Below, in pieces: positions 21,188 through 31,622 of a stretch of 64,000 bases of DNA (positions are counted from its first letter, which is position 1; every line of letters starts with the position of its first letter). The notes under the pieces are model-generated. The model saw only the letters and a list, made by a program, of their open reading frames with translations, did no database searches and was not told where the DNA came from. The position numbers and the translations under genes are program-made. The DNA comes from Siphonodentalium dalli (taxonomy: Eukaryota > Mollusca > Scaphopoda > Gadilida > Siphonodentaliidae), in assembly GCA_032622095.1 (NCBI GenBank), contig CP136065.1, forward strand, positions 41,329,503-41,393,502, read 5' to 3'.

Positions 21188-21189
21188 AT

Positions 21190-21800
21190 ATATAATCGCG
21201 GCCTCAACAGCAGCCGATCAGTCGATAACGTGTCATGTTCTACCACCAGGAAAAACACAGTCACGTCATACTTTGGCATAGCAATCACAAAATCGAAGAC
21301 TGAACCCCAATATTTATTTCCTGGGGACAGAAATATGATTCACTCTGTTCGCGTAGGATTGTTATATAATTATGACACTTGTATACAACCCAACAGTTCC
21401 AAGGGACTTGGTATCGAACGTGTTTCCTTTGTTGAAAACACTGAAAACTGGTTTAGTCAGTTATACGCGATTTAAATGCATACGGGCTCAGCGACGCAGT
21501 TCTATTTGTCGATAACTTCCTGATGAGCTTTCTGAGAAAAAGAGCACCCGAGTAGCTTGTTGTATTACGATGGAGGACTTAGTTATATGTGGAGATGTTG
21601 AAGAGATGATTGTTGCTTATATATATATATAATGGCGTTAACCACGCGGTCGATTTATTGTAACATAAAATATAATAACTGGTTCCTCCAAACAGCACCC
21701 TTTGCTGAACGTTAGTTATAGTTATTCAACATCCCCTTTTTTTACAAACAGGCTGTTGAACATAAACAGTTAAAATTAAATTAGCACAATCTGGATTATG
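21190..21800. other. no supported gene
   Basis: An 81-codon plus-strand frame at 21230-21475 has no recognisable domain. The rest is AT-rich. Confidence 0.4.
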
Positions 21801-21801
21801 C

Positions 21802-22827
21802 TCACTCATCCGAGTATCGTTTTGGAAGTTTTACGTTTCTCCCTGATCTTGTGTGATAATGATCGTTATCATTTCCAGGAGTTGGCAATGGTGGTAACTT
21901 GTCACGGGTCTCACACACAAGTGGCTTAACTGGCTGCGAACTGCCAGTTTCGTGGTGACTGGAAGGAATAACTGGAGAAACATCGGTTTCCTGTCCAGAA
22001 TCATCGCACAAACTCGTATCCTCTCTGATTTGTACTCTGTTTCGAGTAAGCACTCTGCCATTTGGCATTTCAATATCGTACGAACGATTGCTGCGTTCCT
22101 GGATGATTTCCGCTGGGAACCACACCCTGCGCTGCTTATCCAGAACACGCACTTTCTGGCCTTGTAGCAAAGGTGCTAAACTCTTACATTTCTGGTTCGC
22201 ATATTGTTCCTGTTTATCACATTGTTGTTTAATATGATCCCTGTATATCACACCAGAATGGTCGGTGCGCTGACTGGGAAGCACTGTCGGAATCGGTCTG
22301 CCAAACATAAGCTCAGCAGGGCTCGGCATAACGTTGTCGAGCGGCGTTGCTCGAACATTTAGCAGTGCTGCATTTATATCGCTCCGAGATTTCAAACACT
22401 TTTTGATGATTGGTTTGATGATTGGTTTGATGTATCGAATCTGACGTTCAATAAAACCATTTGACTGTGGGAATCTCGGACTGCTTGTGACATGCTGTAT
22501 TCCCCAAGAATCACAGAACTCATTATATCTTGTGAGATATTGTGGACCATTATCCGATACTATGATGCGAGGAACACCCAGTAAGCTTAGTACCTCCTTT
22601 GTTACTTGAACAACTGCATCAGAACTGGTTGATCGCAATTCTTTCACAACTGGATAACGACTAAAATAGTCACTGATGATCAGAAAATCTTTGCCATCTA
22701 TCTCGAACAGGTCAGTCCCTAATTTAATCCACGGAGCACTCGGCCTTTCGTGTGAGATTAGCGGTTCCTTTTGTTGCTGGGGTTGTAACTCTTGGCAATA
22801 TGAACAATTTTTACACAAGAGTTCAAT
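21802..22827 (-). pseudogene. Ty3 integrase core and C-terminus
   Basis: About 341 uninterrupted codons from the second half of the zinc finger to the stop. Catalytic Asp in TDLFEIDGKD, Asp in VSDNGPQ and Glu in NGFIERQ are all present. Downstream is a SH3-like segment (QGQKVRVLDKQRRVWFPAEI) and then a tail ending HTRSGRNVKLPKRYSDE. The intact state over more than 1 kb suggests moderate age. The reading frame appears to extend further into the inserted element only because that repeat lacks stops. Confidence 0.9.
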
Positions 22828-24341
22828 CCCAGATAGCATGACTACGTTGGGCCAACGTTGGCATAATGTCCGCACGGTTGGCATTAGGATGGGTTGGGTT
22901 GACGTTGTTGGCCCTTGGTTGGCCCAACGTATTTCTCCCAACCGTTGGAAATATAACGTTGGCCCAACATTGTGCCAACGCGAACATGCCAACGGAATTA
23001 TCTGCAGTAAATTGGTTGGGTTGGCGTGGTTGGCCCTTGGTTGGCCCAACGTATTTCTCCCAACCGTTGGAAATATAACGTTGGTCCAACATTGTGCCAA
23101 CGCGAACATGCCAACGGAATTATTTGCAGTAAATTGGTTGGGTTGGCGTGGTTGGCCCTTGGTTGGCCCAACGTATTCCTCCCAACTGTTGAAATTATAA
23201 CACCAACATGGAAATGGAATTTACTGTACACATCTCATTGGTTGGGTTTACGTTGTTGCCCCTTGGTTGACCCAAATTAAGGCATTCCTCGCATGCAACA
23301 GTTGGAATTATAACGTTGGTCCAATGTTGGGTCAATTAACGCTTACATCTTCACGACAGTCCAATATATAGCGTACATACATGTGATATAAATCTCAACG
23401 ATATGCTTTTTGTTCCGTAAACACACGTACAAACATTGCTGACACAATAGATGCTACGATATGTCATAAAATACGTTGGATTGTGTCGGTTGGTATATCG
23501 TTGGCCCAAACGTAATGGCAACGTAGATGACGTAGCAAGCTCTGACGTCAAACGCTACGCGCGTGCACAACGGATCAGGCGTCTGCTTTTCATATTGCGC
23601 GCTTTGTTCTGGTTCTCGTTCAGTGTTTGTGTTGGTATTGAATTTAGCAAATAAAGGATTCAGTTTCTTCAATTTGGAAATCAAGGATTTGTTCGTTCTT
23701 TAGATGCCACCACCGGTCATCGGGTCGCTATCCGAGGTAGGTTTACGTTTGTGAGAAACTACTCTTTTGTGTAAAATTAATTAATTATTTTCCCAATATT
23801 TTTCTCGGAATCATAAAGTTTTGAATGTTTGCAAGGCGTGTATATATAAGTTATGGCGGAGAATACTTATTGACATGCATAGTAGTTTCTCACAAACTTA
23901 CATCAGATAGTGACATGGTGGCTGACGGTGGTAACTGAATTATGAACGGATTATTGGATGCCAATAAAAAAAATCCCCAACGTTATGCCAACCAATTTAG
24001 TTTGAGTTCCCAACGTTGTCCCTCCGTTGGGTCAACGTTATGCCAACCAAATGGTTTAGTTTCCAACGTTGGGCCAACGTTATGCCAACCAAATGGTTTA
24101 GTTTCCAACGTTGGGCCAACGTTATGCCATCCATGTAATCTGGATATCAACGTTGGCCCAACGTTGGGCCAACACTCTGTATATGTCGTCCAACGTTGGC
24201 CCAACGTAGACCCAACACGTTGGCCCAACGTTGACCCAATGAGCAAAATTACGTTGACCCAACGTTGGTTGCCCTACGTTGGCCCAACCATACAGATGTT
24301 GGTTGTGCCAACGTTGGCCCAACCATGTCATGCTATCTGGG
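22828..24341. mobile_element. CCAACGTTGG palindromic-word element with TIRs
   Basis: A 1514-bp insertion in the integrase zinc finger. Its ends are CCCAGATAGCATGAC at the left and the exact reverse complement at the right, both followed by ttgggccaacgttggca-type words. The dinucleotide AT is duplicated on each side (22826-22827 and 24342-24343). Two outer zones (22843-23340 and 23970-24330) are made of scrambled TTGGGCCAACGTTGGCCCAA words; the middle holds a separate inverted repeat. It has no transposase and is a non-autonomous element of unassigned superfamily. Confidence 0.85.
23706..23932. repeat. nested inverted repeat inside the CCAACGTTGG element
   Basis: The left arm contains cgctatccgaggtaggttta and cgtttgtgagaaactact. 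The right arm contains agtagtttctcacaaactta and catcagatagtgacatggtg. The arms are about 60 bp and pair imperfectly over roughly 110 bp of spacer. It is probably a second short element inserted into the first. Confidence 0.6.
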
Positions 24342-25339
24342 ATGTCCTTGTTTATGTTATTCCAATAAACACTTTCTCTTGCAAGCCTTCTTGTTTTCGC
24401 AATTCCTTGGTGACTCTGATGTAACTGTTTTAAAATGTCACTGTGTCTTGATGTCGGAATTAACACTTGTCTTCCTTTGAATATTATACCATTTTCCACA
24501 GCAAGCTCATCACGATAACTGTAATACTGTCGCAAATCCTTGGGAAGATCTTTTACCGAATCTGGCCATCCGGTAAATATGACTTCCGCCAAGCTACTGA
24601 GACTTGAATCTCGCATTGTTTCTGTTCGCAAGTCAGTTTGCTTGTCGGGCGAGAAATTAATCATGTCCAAACGAATGTCGTCAATCACATCCAAATGGAC
24701 ACCGTCCACTCGTGTGTCCAGCTCGACTGCCTGACTTTTGTTAATGTTTGGTAATCTGGAAAGTGCGTCAGCCAATACCATTTTCCTTGCCTGGGCGATA
24801 TTTGACATCAAAGTCATACCCCTGCACCTTGATAAGCATCCGTTGGAGTCTTGGTGGTGCAGTATGAATGGGCTTATGGAAAATAACTTCCAATGGTTTG
24901 TGATCTGTGATGGTATTAAAATGTTTACCAAACAACAAATGTTGAAATCTCTGGATGCCATATATTACAGCAAGACATTCACGTTCTAAATTGCTGTAGT
25001 TTGATTGAGTGGGTGTTAAAGCTTTGCTCGCGAATGCTACAGGTTTCCCATTTTGAATAATTGCAGCCCCAAGGCCTCTTTCACTTGCATCAACTTCGAG
25101 AACAGTTTCAGCAGATGGGTCAAAGTATTGCAGCGCTATACTACCCGCAATAATTTCTTTCATCATCTCGAACACATGCGTATGGTCTTCCGACCATTCA
25201 AATGGGACTTCTTGTTTCAGCAAGTCACGCAATACAGATGTGTGTTCGGAAAAATTCGGAACGTGTGGTGATAAGAATGTAACCATCCCGAGGAATGTAT
25301 GTAGCTCTTTTTTGTCTCTGGGAATAGGCATTTGCTTAA

Positions 25340-25833
25340 AGACACGATTGGCCTTGGCGGTGGGTATCATGTGAAAATATTTCCACCCGTCCAAACCCGC
25401 CACAAACAGAAACTACATCAAAATGTAGATAGACTTTGTCCGTATACAAATAAGAAATATCGCATAAACAGTATGTTATGGTCCTATGTTTGACCATTGT
25501 CATGTAAACAAAAGCGTAAAAAGTTACTTTTCTGGTGTTTGTTTATATTATGATGGTAAACATAAAGAGCGTTCTTTGTTGGTGAATACCTGATATGGAA
25601 CTAATAAAGAGCTTTTATGCCATTTGTGTGTGATTAGCCAGTAGCATTGTGCTGTCTTCTGTAACACAGTCAGGCTCTTGCTTAGGTAAAATATAGCAGG
25701 TCTTTGTTATAACATGCTGTTTACGCGATGGTCATGGTATATATGAACGGAACTGTATGCGTTTTTCTGTTTTTCTGTTTACGGTGTTTGGAACAAATAT
25801 GAATATTTTCGACAATTAAGGCCGCACGTGCCT
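25340..25833. mobile_element. 494-bp TTAA-flanked element in the RT gene
   Basis: Flanked by TTAA at 25336-25339 and 25834-25837, with ends AGACACGATTGGCCTT and AGGCACGTGCGGCCTT (reverse-complemented right end), which match at most positions. It interrupts the reverse transcriptase between its palm and connection regions. The flanking frames are continuous in the same phase once the element and one TTAA are ignored. It has no transposase and is a piggyBac-type MITE by its target site. Confidence 0.8.
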
Positions 25834-26240
25834 TTAATGTCCTCGACTTTTGTCGGATCTGGAAACACACCTTTGTCAGTGAATACTCTGCCAAAGAATG
25901 AAATGCTGTTCGTTTTAATAACGCACTTCTCTGAATTGAGCCGTAGTCCCTCCTTTCGAGCAATGTGCATAAACTTTAACAGTCTCTGGTCGTGTTGAAC
26001 TTCGTCTTCGCCGTATATGATCATATCATCGCTTATACCTACACAGCCTTCACATTGTTCTATTATTGCATCCATTCGTTGCTGAAATAGATCTTGACTA
26101 ACACATAAACCAAATGGGAGGCGCATCCAACACCACCTTCCAAAAGGCGTTCGAAATGTGGTTAGTTCCTGGCTCTCTGTATTCAGTTTTATTCCCCAAT
26201 ATCCCCCCAGATCAAATGGATCAACAACATTTTTGCATAT

Positions 26241-26632
26241 TTAAATGTATCCTAGGAATATTTACAAATAGAATTAATCTATTATGCCACATATTGCTAA
26301 TATTAGGGCGGCAACGTGCCCAATAGCCTACAGTAATAGTATCGTTCACTGTATGATGCAAGCATGAAATGTGGAATGAATGATCAACAATTTTTTTCCC
26401 AACAAACCAATCATAATGGTCGACAGATTCAAAATGGCAGCCACTCTTTTTAAAATAGCTGATTTAGTTGAGTCATGTTTTTTAATTGAAATTCTCGTTT
26501 TGCCCACGCTGATTTTGCATCGAATGTTTTGCGGATTTCTCAAATTTACATGTAACACCAGTTGGGGCCCATTCGTGTACATTGCGCATCAAAACATGAC
26601 AGATAATTTACCATTATTCTCCGCCAAGGTAT
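26241..26632. other. no supported gene
   Basis: Minus- and plus-strand open frames (26346-26582 and 26380-26796) overlap each other and carry no domain. This is the point where Ty3 pol homology stops upstream. Confidence 0.4.
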
Positions 26633-26662
26633 TTAACCCTTTACCCAACAGAACGGCCATGT

Positions 26663-26731
26663 GCCAATGCATTCTCTTATATATGCGAGTCGACCATAGG
26701 TCGCCTCGCATATATAAGAGAATGCATTGGC
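26663..26731. repeat. 69-bp near-perfect palindrome, copy 1
   Basis: Starts gccaatgcattctcttatat and ends with its reverse complement. The centre is gcgagtcgaccataggtcgcctcgc. Copies 2 (26797-26865) and 3 (28567-28635) are nearly identical. Such a sequence can form a cruciform or a 30-bp RNA hairpin. Confidence 0.9.
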
Positions 26732-26796
26732 TTAACACATTTAAAATTATAAAATTGTTAAAGAATGTAAGAAAAAATAGTAAAAAGTGTTTTTAG

Positions 26797-26865
26797 GCCA
26801 ATGCATTCTCTTATATATGCGAGGCGACATATGGTCGACTCGCATATATAAGAGAATGCATTGGC
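26797..26865. repeat. 69-bp palindrome, copy 2
   Basis: Same palindrome as 26663-26731, centre in the opposite orientation (gaggcgac...gtcgactc). A 65-bp AT-rich spacer with 'aattgttaaagaatgtaaga' separates copies 1 and 2. The same spacer phrase follows copy 3, which suggests that palindrome plus spacer is the mobile unit. Confidence 0.9.
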
Positions 26866-27019
26866 ACAGGGCATAACTGTAACTATCACAATGTGGTCAA
26901 GGAGCCGGTTCCAATGATATCCATATTTGTATGGTTCTATTGAGACAGACCGAAGATATTTTAGGCTGTTGAAGCTTTATTTGGCGGTTTTTGGCCGGTT
27001 TGTTGGGTAAAGGGTTAAA

Positions 27020-27880
27020 TATATTCTTGAATGTTATATACAGATGCTGGCTTTTTCTGAAATCGCTCGGATTAGCAAAACACCGCGAAAATAAAAACTT
27101 TAGGAAAAATAACGATACTTTGTCGAAACGGCATCAGGTTGCCCGACCAGGGTCGTCAACAGCAGTAGTTAAGGAGGTAAGCAATTCAGCAGGACTCACC
27201 AACATCATATTAGCAGGACCACTTGATCAGAAGTGGTTACTATCGGATCCTATCATTTAGTGCTTTCGCCTAACAACATTAACTGGAAATTTCAGGTCAG
27301 AAATAAGATGCTGATATTTTATTGCGCACAGTATATATAGGGGTGCCACCAGTGGGGGGTCGGGGTTGGTCAGACCCCCCCCCCCTCCAATTTAGACCCG
27401 CCCCCAATCGTCGGGGAAATCTGCAATGGTGACAGGCCATCTCGGTAGCTTCGGACATCCTGTAGCCCTTTATCGGGGATAGTATCCCATGCGTCGGGGG
27501 AATCATGGCGCCACACCAATCGCAACTTCTCGGATTATCGTACTTGGCAGAAATAGTCTGGGTACGGAAATCACCGATGTTGGCCGATTGGGTGCGAACA
27601 CTCCTACTCCTTTGGTTGGTAAGTAGCACCCAGCATTTCTTTAGCATATTCAAGACATTGATCGAATCCATTTTCAAGCGGTGACATATTTGTGTAAAAT
27701 AACGAAAATTCGATTAAATTCATAGCACATTAGAATGAAATCTGTATTGTTTTCCAAAAATGGCAGCCTACTGAAGATTAGAAATTCGCACCACTTGACT
27801 GCTCGATCCTGTTTGGTAGTCTATTTGCATACGGAAATCACCGAGGTTGGCCGATTGCATGGGCAGAATGCTTTACTTAA
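27020..27880. other. no supported gene; diverged duplication
   Basis: A phrase of about 30 bp, tacggaaatcaccgatgttg followed by gccgattg, occurs at 27557-27590 and again at 27830-27858, both near the strings 'gggggtcgggg' and 'cgtcgggg'. A minus-strand 126-codon frame (27297-27677) has CDWCGAMIPP and CHHC motifs but no family I recognise. Confidence 0.4.
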
Positions 27881-28524
27881 AGGGGTACTGTACACTAAGA
27901 TAGGCGATTTTTTTATTTACTCCCATTGAAATAACTTTCAAGTTAGATTGTGTTCGTGTTATATGAGTTTCGTATAAACCTAATTTAGCGAGGAAAATAT
28001 TGATTTTGGAAACAAAAATATTACGATTTCAAACTACGCGCCATTTTTTTGACCGTCACCGGAGAAGAAGCAGGTTGCAGGAAGTACCAGAAGTTCATTG
28101 CTCACAGCTTCGATTGATGCATTCAATCTCTTCCATCGAATAATCTCACTCCCTATAAAATACTTGACGCTTTATGACCCTTGTTTCTTTCTCCTTTTTC
28201 CTCGAATCGGTTATAACGGGCCTTCTTTTGCAGGTAACATGTTTTGTTTGCAACTCAATAATGTTCGCGAATGGCCGTCGATAAAAGACACGCAACATAT
28301 GCGATTTCAAGAACGGTAACTCGTAATGGCATAATTCTCCATTTTATGACTCCAGCCATAAATGAATTTATATTAAATAATTCAATTTTACTTTTACGAT
28401 AGCCTGTTAACCGGAACGTTTTCAGTAGACATCGTCGACTCAAATTAGTTATTTTATAATATAATATTCATATTAGATCGCTATTGTCACTGGGAATTTA
28501 TTGAAATTGGGGTACAGTACCCCT
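27881..28524. mobile_element. 644-bp TTAA-flanked MITE with AGGGGTACTGTAC ends
   Basis: TTAA at 27877-27880 and 28525-28528. The left end AGGGGTACTGTAC is matched exactly by the reverse-complemented right end. There is no transposase and no convincing frame inside. It is piggyBac-type by target site, with TIRs unrelated to those of the neighbouring TTAA elements. Confidence 0.85.
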
Positions 28525-28566
28525 TTAAGATGCCCTGTCCGATTTGCAGTGATGCGAAAACCCTGT

Positions 28567-28635
28567 GCCAATCCATTCTCTTATATATGCGAGTCGACCA
28601 TAGGTCGCCTCGTATATATAAGAGAATGCATTGGC
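28567..28635. repeat. 69-bp palindrome, copy 3
   Basis: Third copy of the palindrome at 26663, with a few substitutions (gccaatccattc, ctcgtatat). It is followed by the A-rich array at 28640-28855. Confidence 0.9.
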
Positions 28636-28639
28636 CTAA

Positions 28640-28855
28640 CAAATTTGATATTACTTTTTATAATTGTTAAAAAAATGTAAGAAAAAATGATACAAAATTT
28701 GTAAATAATGTAAGAAATAGTGAGAAAATATTAAAAAAATTGTTAAAGAATGTAAGAAGAAATTATAAATATTTATAAAGAATGTAAGAAAAAAAGAAAA
28801 AAAGATAAGAATGTCAGTGAGAATGTAAGAAAAAATTATAAAATTGTTAAAGTGA
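28640..28855. repeat. A-rich array of aatgtaagaaaaaat words
   Basis: Five or more irregular copies of 'aaattgttaaagaatgtaagaaaaaatta' at 30-50-bp spacing. The same word fills the spacer between palindromes 1 and 2 at 26735-26795. Confidence 0.7.
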
Positions 28856-28859
28856 TGTG

Positions 28860-29550
28860 AAACACTCCGGTAGGGTGATCAAATAGAAATGGAGAATAAT
28901 CATGCTCAAAGTAGTTAATTTGACATTTATTATATCCAAATTGACAACATACACCGCCATTCGTATATATATATCAATTAAATGCTGTAGCTCTCGGTCG
29001 CGAAATCGTTTTTGTTAGTTTATCTCCAATAGTTACGTCCCGAATCGAAAAGTAAATATTTTACATTTGATGGTAGTTCGGACGATGTTTTCTAGAATGC
29101 TACATTCCTCCAGTTGCCATAGCGCCTGGATACTAACGTATCAGTTTCACGCACTCGAACAAGTCCATAATATGTCTTTAACACCTATTATTTCTTTGAT
29201 TTGAGCCGATGAACCCAACCTCAAAGCTCATGCAGAGCTTCGATTTTTTTTATATCCGAGGTATCCAAGCCAAAAAAAATTACGTGTCTTCCTCTAGAAA
29301 TAAACGGACATGCACTGACGACGTCGCGATAGTTCGAAAGGTCACGCAATGTCACGGTTCGCGGATGCTAAATTTGAATTGTGATCGGAAATTATTTTCC
29401 GAATATCAGACGATGAAAAGTTTCGCCAGCAACAAACATTAAGATATCTTCTGATAGTTGGCGTGCGGAATACGAATACATACGCATGCTTATTTCCGCA
29501 TCGATAATCATGTTTTATTCATCCAGATAGACATGAATTCCTATGAAAGG
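28860..29550. other. no supported gene
   Basis: A 77-codon plus-strand frame (29209-29442) is the only one, with no domain. The stretch ends at the target site of the LTR element (29555). Confidence 0.4.
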
Positions 29551-29558
29551 GGTGGTCT

Positions 29559-29916
29559 TGTAGTGTTTTTGGGTATCAATTAATTAACGTGGATGACAAA
29601 CAAAACACCGAAAAGCCCGTGATCGGAAGATATACAAATGAGGTCAACAACTGCGGGAGAGACAATCACGAAGTCAAACGAACACGACTCGGCCAATTCC
29701 GGAACTGCACGGCGATGCTCTCCCGATGACGAACTTCCACCACTCGATCCACAATCTTCAAACCAACAACATGTCTTAAAATTATCGTCTATTCTATTGC
29801 CTGTTATTCTACATGTAAATGTTGCTGTTATATTATAAAGGTTAGTTAAACTTGTATGTTCGTATTTAATTAATAATGTAGTAATATACAAATAACCCCT
29901 CTTTAAAAATACGACA
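29559..29916 (+). repeat. 5' LTR
   Basis: 358 bp with TG...CA ends. A TATA-type box, tattataaag, lies at 29831-29840. Near-identity to the 3' LTR (about 99 percent by eye) indicates recent insertion. A 175-codon minus-strand frame overlapping it is incidental. Confidence 0.92.
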
Positions 29917-29917
29917 A

Positions 29918-29933
29918 TGGCGTTGTTAGCTAA
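29918..29933 (+). promoter_or_regulatory. candidate tRNA primer-binding site
   Basis: TGGCGTTGTTAGCTAA begins one base after the LTR end. It shares TGGCGT with the candidate primer site of the other gag-only element (3329-3344). The priming tRNA is not identified. Confidence 0.55.
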
Positions 29934-30978
29934 AAACGAACACGTGCGAGGAAGACGATAATCAGATAATGGCGGAAGGTTTTTATTGAAGTGGACCCAC
30001 CACGTGGGTTCAGTCAAAAAATCGCCGCCGGCGATTCCAAATGATTCCACATCACGTCGGTGTAATTCAAACACCTCGTAGAAAAAAACTTGCCGCCGAA
30101 AACACATTTTACAGGAGAGACAAAAAACTGAATGACTTCCATGTCATACGTCGTTCAGCAAAGTGATTGATACCATGGTATCCGCTTCGCTTTCATTGAT
30201 AATTGTGATATGATCATTTCAAAATTTATCTTGTGATTAGCGAGAAAATTCACAGTTATGGAATAGCGAGCTTTCTTGTTCAAATTATATTACGCGGTAA
30301 AATTATACGAGGTTTCTCGACTTTTACGAGGTTACCGAATTACAATTTCGTGCGTTTTCTTATTATATGATATTTCTGAATAACGGATAACTAGTCCATA
30401 AACACGCTATTACACACTCGTTCTCAATAAAAACAAACATAACTCTCTACAGTCCACCTATATGAATACGACTCCTACGTTTCAAAGCAGAGCGTCTGTG
30501 TCGTATTGATTAGGTAGACCGGGCTCTCCAGAGCCGTCCCACAACCTTTAAATGTTATGGAACATGTTCCATAATGCATTTAACCGTTGACGTGTGCAGT
30601 AATTTGGAAATAGATAGCAATAAGACACACGTTTATGTTCTGAAGATTTACGAGTGGGTGTATTATAAACACAGAATGCCACATATGCGGGGATAGGACG
30701 TCGTAATTACAATGCTGCGAGCGCGAAAGGGTGATAACTCGAGGCCCGCGACCTCTCGTTCGAATCCACCCGTGGCCACTCGTGACATGACGTCGAACCC
30801 ATCCGCACACATGATTGTGACATGATTATAAATTAATCAGGTTGTGAGTGTGAGTATACATCTCTTCAATTATACGGGTTATGTCTTATAATGGTGACAT
30901 TGGACTAACGAGTGAAATACAACTTTATTTATCATGCATAATGTGTTCATGATCAGCATTGTGGATCATTATAGAACA

Positions 30979-31238
30979 ATACACTCAAAATACGAATGTG
31001 TGCACATAACTGTGTGAAGGTTGATCGTGAACACAATTGTGTGTACAATATACACATTGTGTGGTTATATACACCAACGTGTTGTATAATATTTACAACA
31101 AGTGTGTGCTATTATATCACAAGTTTGTGTATAATCACACTGTGTGTATTTTTACACACAAGTTGGCACACACTTTTGTTCATTTTCAACCTTCACACAG
31201 TTGTGTGGACAATTTGCACACAGTCGTTTTTGAGTATA
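30979..31238. mobile_element. foldback element of CACACAAGTGTGTG words
   Basis: The ends are inverted (tacactcaaaatacgaatgtg at the left; the right end reverse-complemented reads tatactcaaaaacgactgtg), followed in both arms by aactgtgtgaaggttga. The interior is filled with variants of ACACAAGTGTGT and ACAATTGTGTG. A TA dinucleotide borders both ends. It is non-coding and inserted in the DNA transposon. Confidence 0.75.
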
Positions 31239-31261
31239 AAATCAAGTGTGTGCATGCGTTA

Positions 31262-31430
31262 AGCTAACGTCATGCCCACCCAAACAAAATTAAAACAATA
31301 TAATCAAGTCCAGTTTCAAACTCGGAGTTATGCTAACGTCATGTCCATCCAAACAAAATTAATTTTTTTTATAACCATGCACAGTTCAGCGTGCATCAAG
31401 CTAACAGCAGCATGCTTATTCAAACGAAAT
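31262..31430. repeat. short degenerate tandem repeat
   Basis: The phrase 'gctaacgtcatg[c/t]cca[c/t]ccaaacaaaatta' occurs at 31263 and 31333 approximately, with a weaker third version at about 31402 (gctaacagcagcatgcttattcaaac). The period is about 70 bp. Confidence 0.6.
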
Positions 31431-31622
31431 TCAAAATACTGTTTACACCTAACAATGTCTGTGATGTCGGTCGATATAAAACTTCAACTCAGCGATCAAA
31501 AACGTTATTTAAATGCAGAACATCATGAGGACAATCAGTATGCGGAACACAACAGCAGCGTTTCACGGTATCTATATTATCATGTCGCCACATTGCATGG
31601 CTCCTGTATATGCATATATAGT

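Larger units (their letters stand above)
21802..26240 (-). pseudogene. Ty3-type retrotransposon pol, 5'-truncated and interrupted
   Basis: Minus-strand order RT - RNase H - integrase, the Ty3 order. RT (about 26240-25834) shows LTTFRTPFGRW, RLPFGLCVSQDLFQQRM and a SDD-type catalytic loop (ISDDMIIYG). The RT connection and RNase H (25339-24768) show KKELHTFLGMVTFL and the acidic residues in LEVDASERG, LERECLA and ITDHKPL. A one-base frameshift near 24770 precedes VLADALSRLP. The integrase has its H2C2 finger split by an insertion (HQSHQGIAKTRR then CKNCSYCQE) and the DDE core: GTDLFEI, IIVSDNGPQY and SNGFIERQ. The carboxyl end is Pro/Ser-rich to a stop at 21802. No gag, protease or LTRs were found. 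Confidence 0.9.
26637..27014. mobile_element. 378-bp TTAA-flanked MITE with CCCTTTACCC ends
   Basis: TTAA at 26633-26636 and 27015-27018. The ends are CCCTTTACCCAACAGAACGG and CCCTTTACCCAACAAACCGG (right end reverse-complemented). A CCC start with a TTAA target is typical of piggyBac. Inside are two 69-bp palindromes, which look like later insertions. Confidence 0.85.

Noticed and set aside
22828-23109. N-terminal 95 codons of a 435-codon frame running into the integrase
   Set aside because: They are translated CCAACGTTGG repeats of the inserted element, not protein-coding sequence.
27297-27677. Zinc-finger-like CDWC...CHHC frame on the minus strand
   Set aside because: Codon composition follows a repeat, the frame crosses a C-run, and no finger spacing fits a known family.
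29580-30107. Minus-strand 175-codon frame, with a similar 120-codon frame at 41817-42179
   Set aside because: It spans an LTR and its flank. The shared portion is LTR DNA that recurs in both LTRs and the sense strand of the element is plus.
30720-30795. Possible tRNA gene or SINE head (contains gttcgaatccac)
   Set aside because: Only a B-box-like string is present; no A box or cloverleaf could be made from the flanks.
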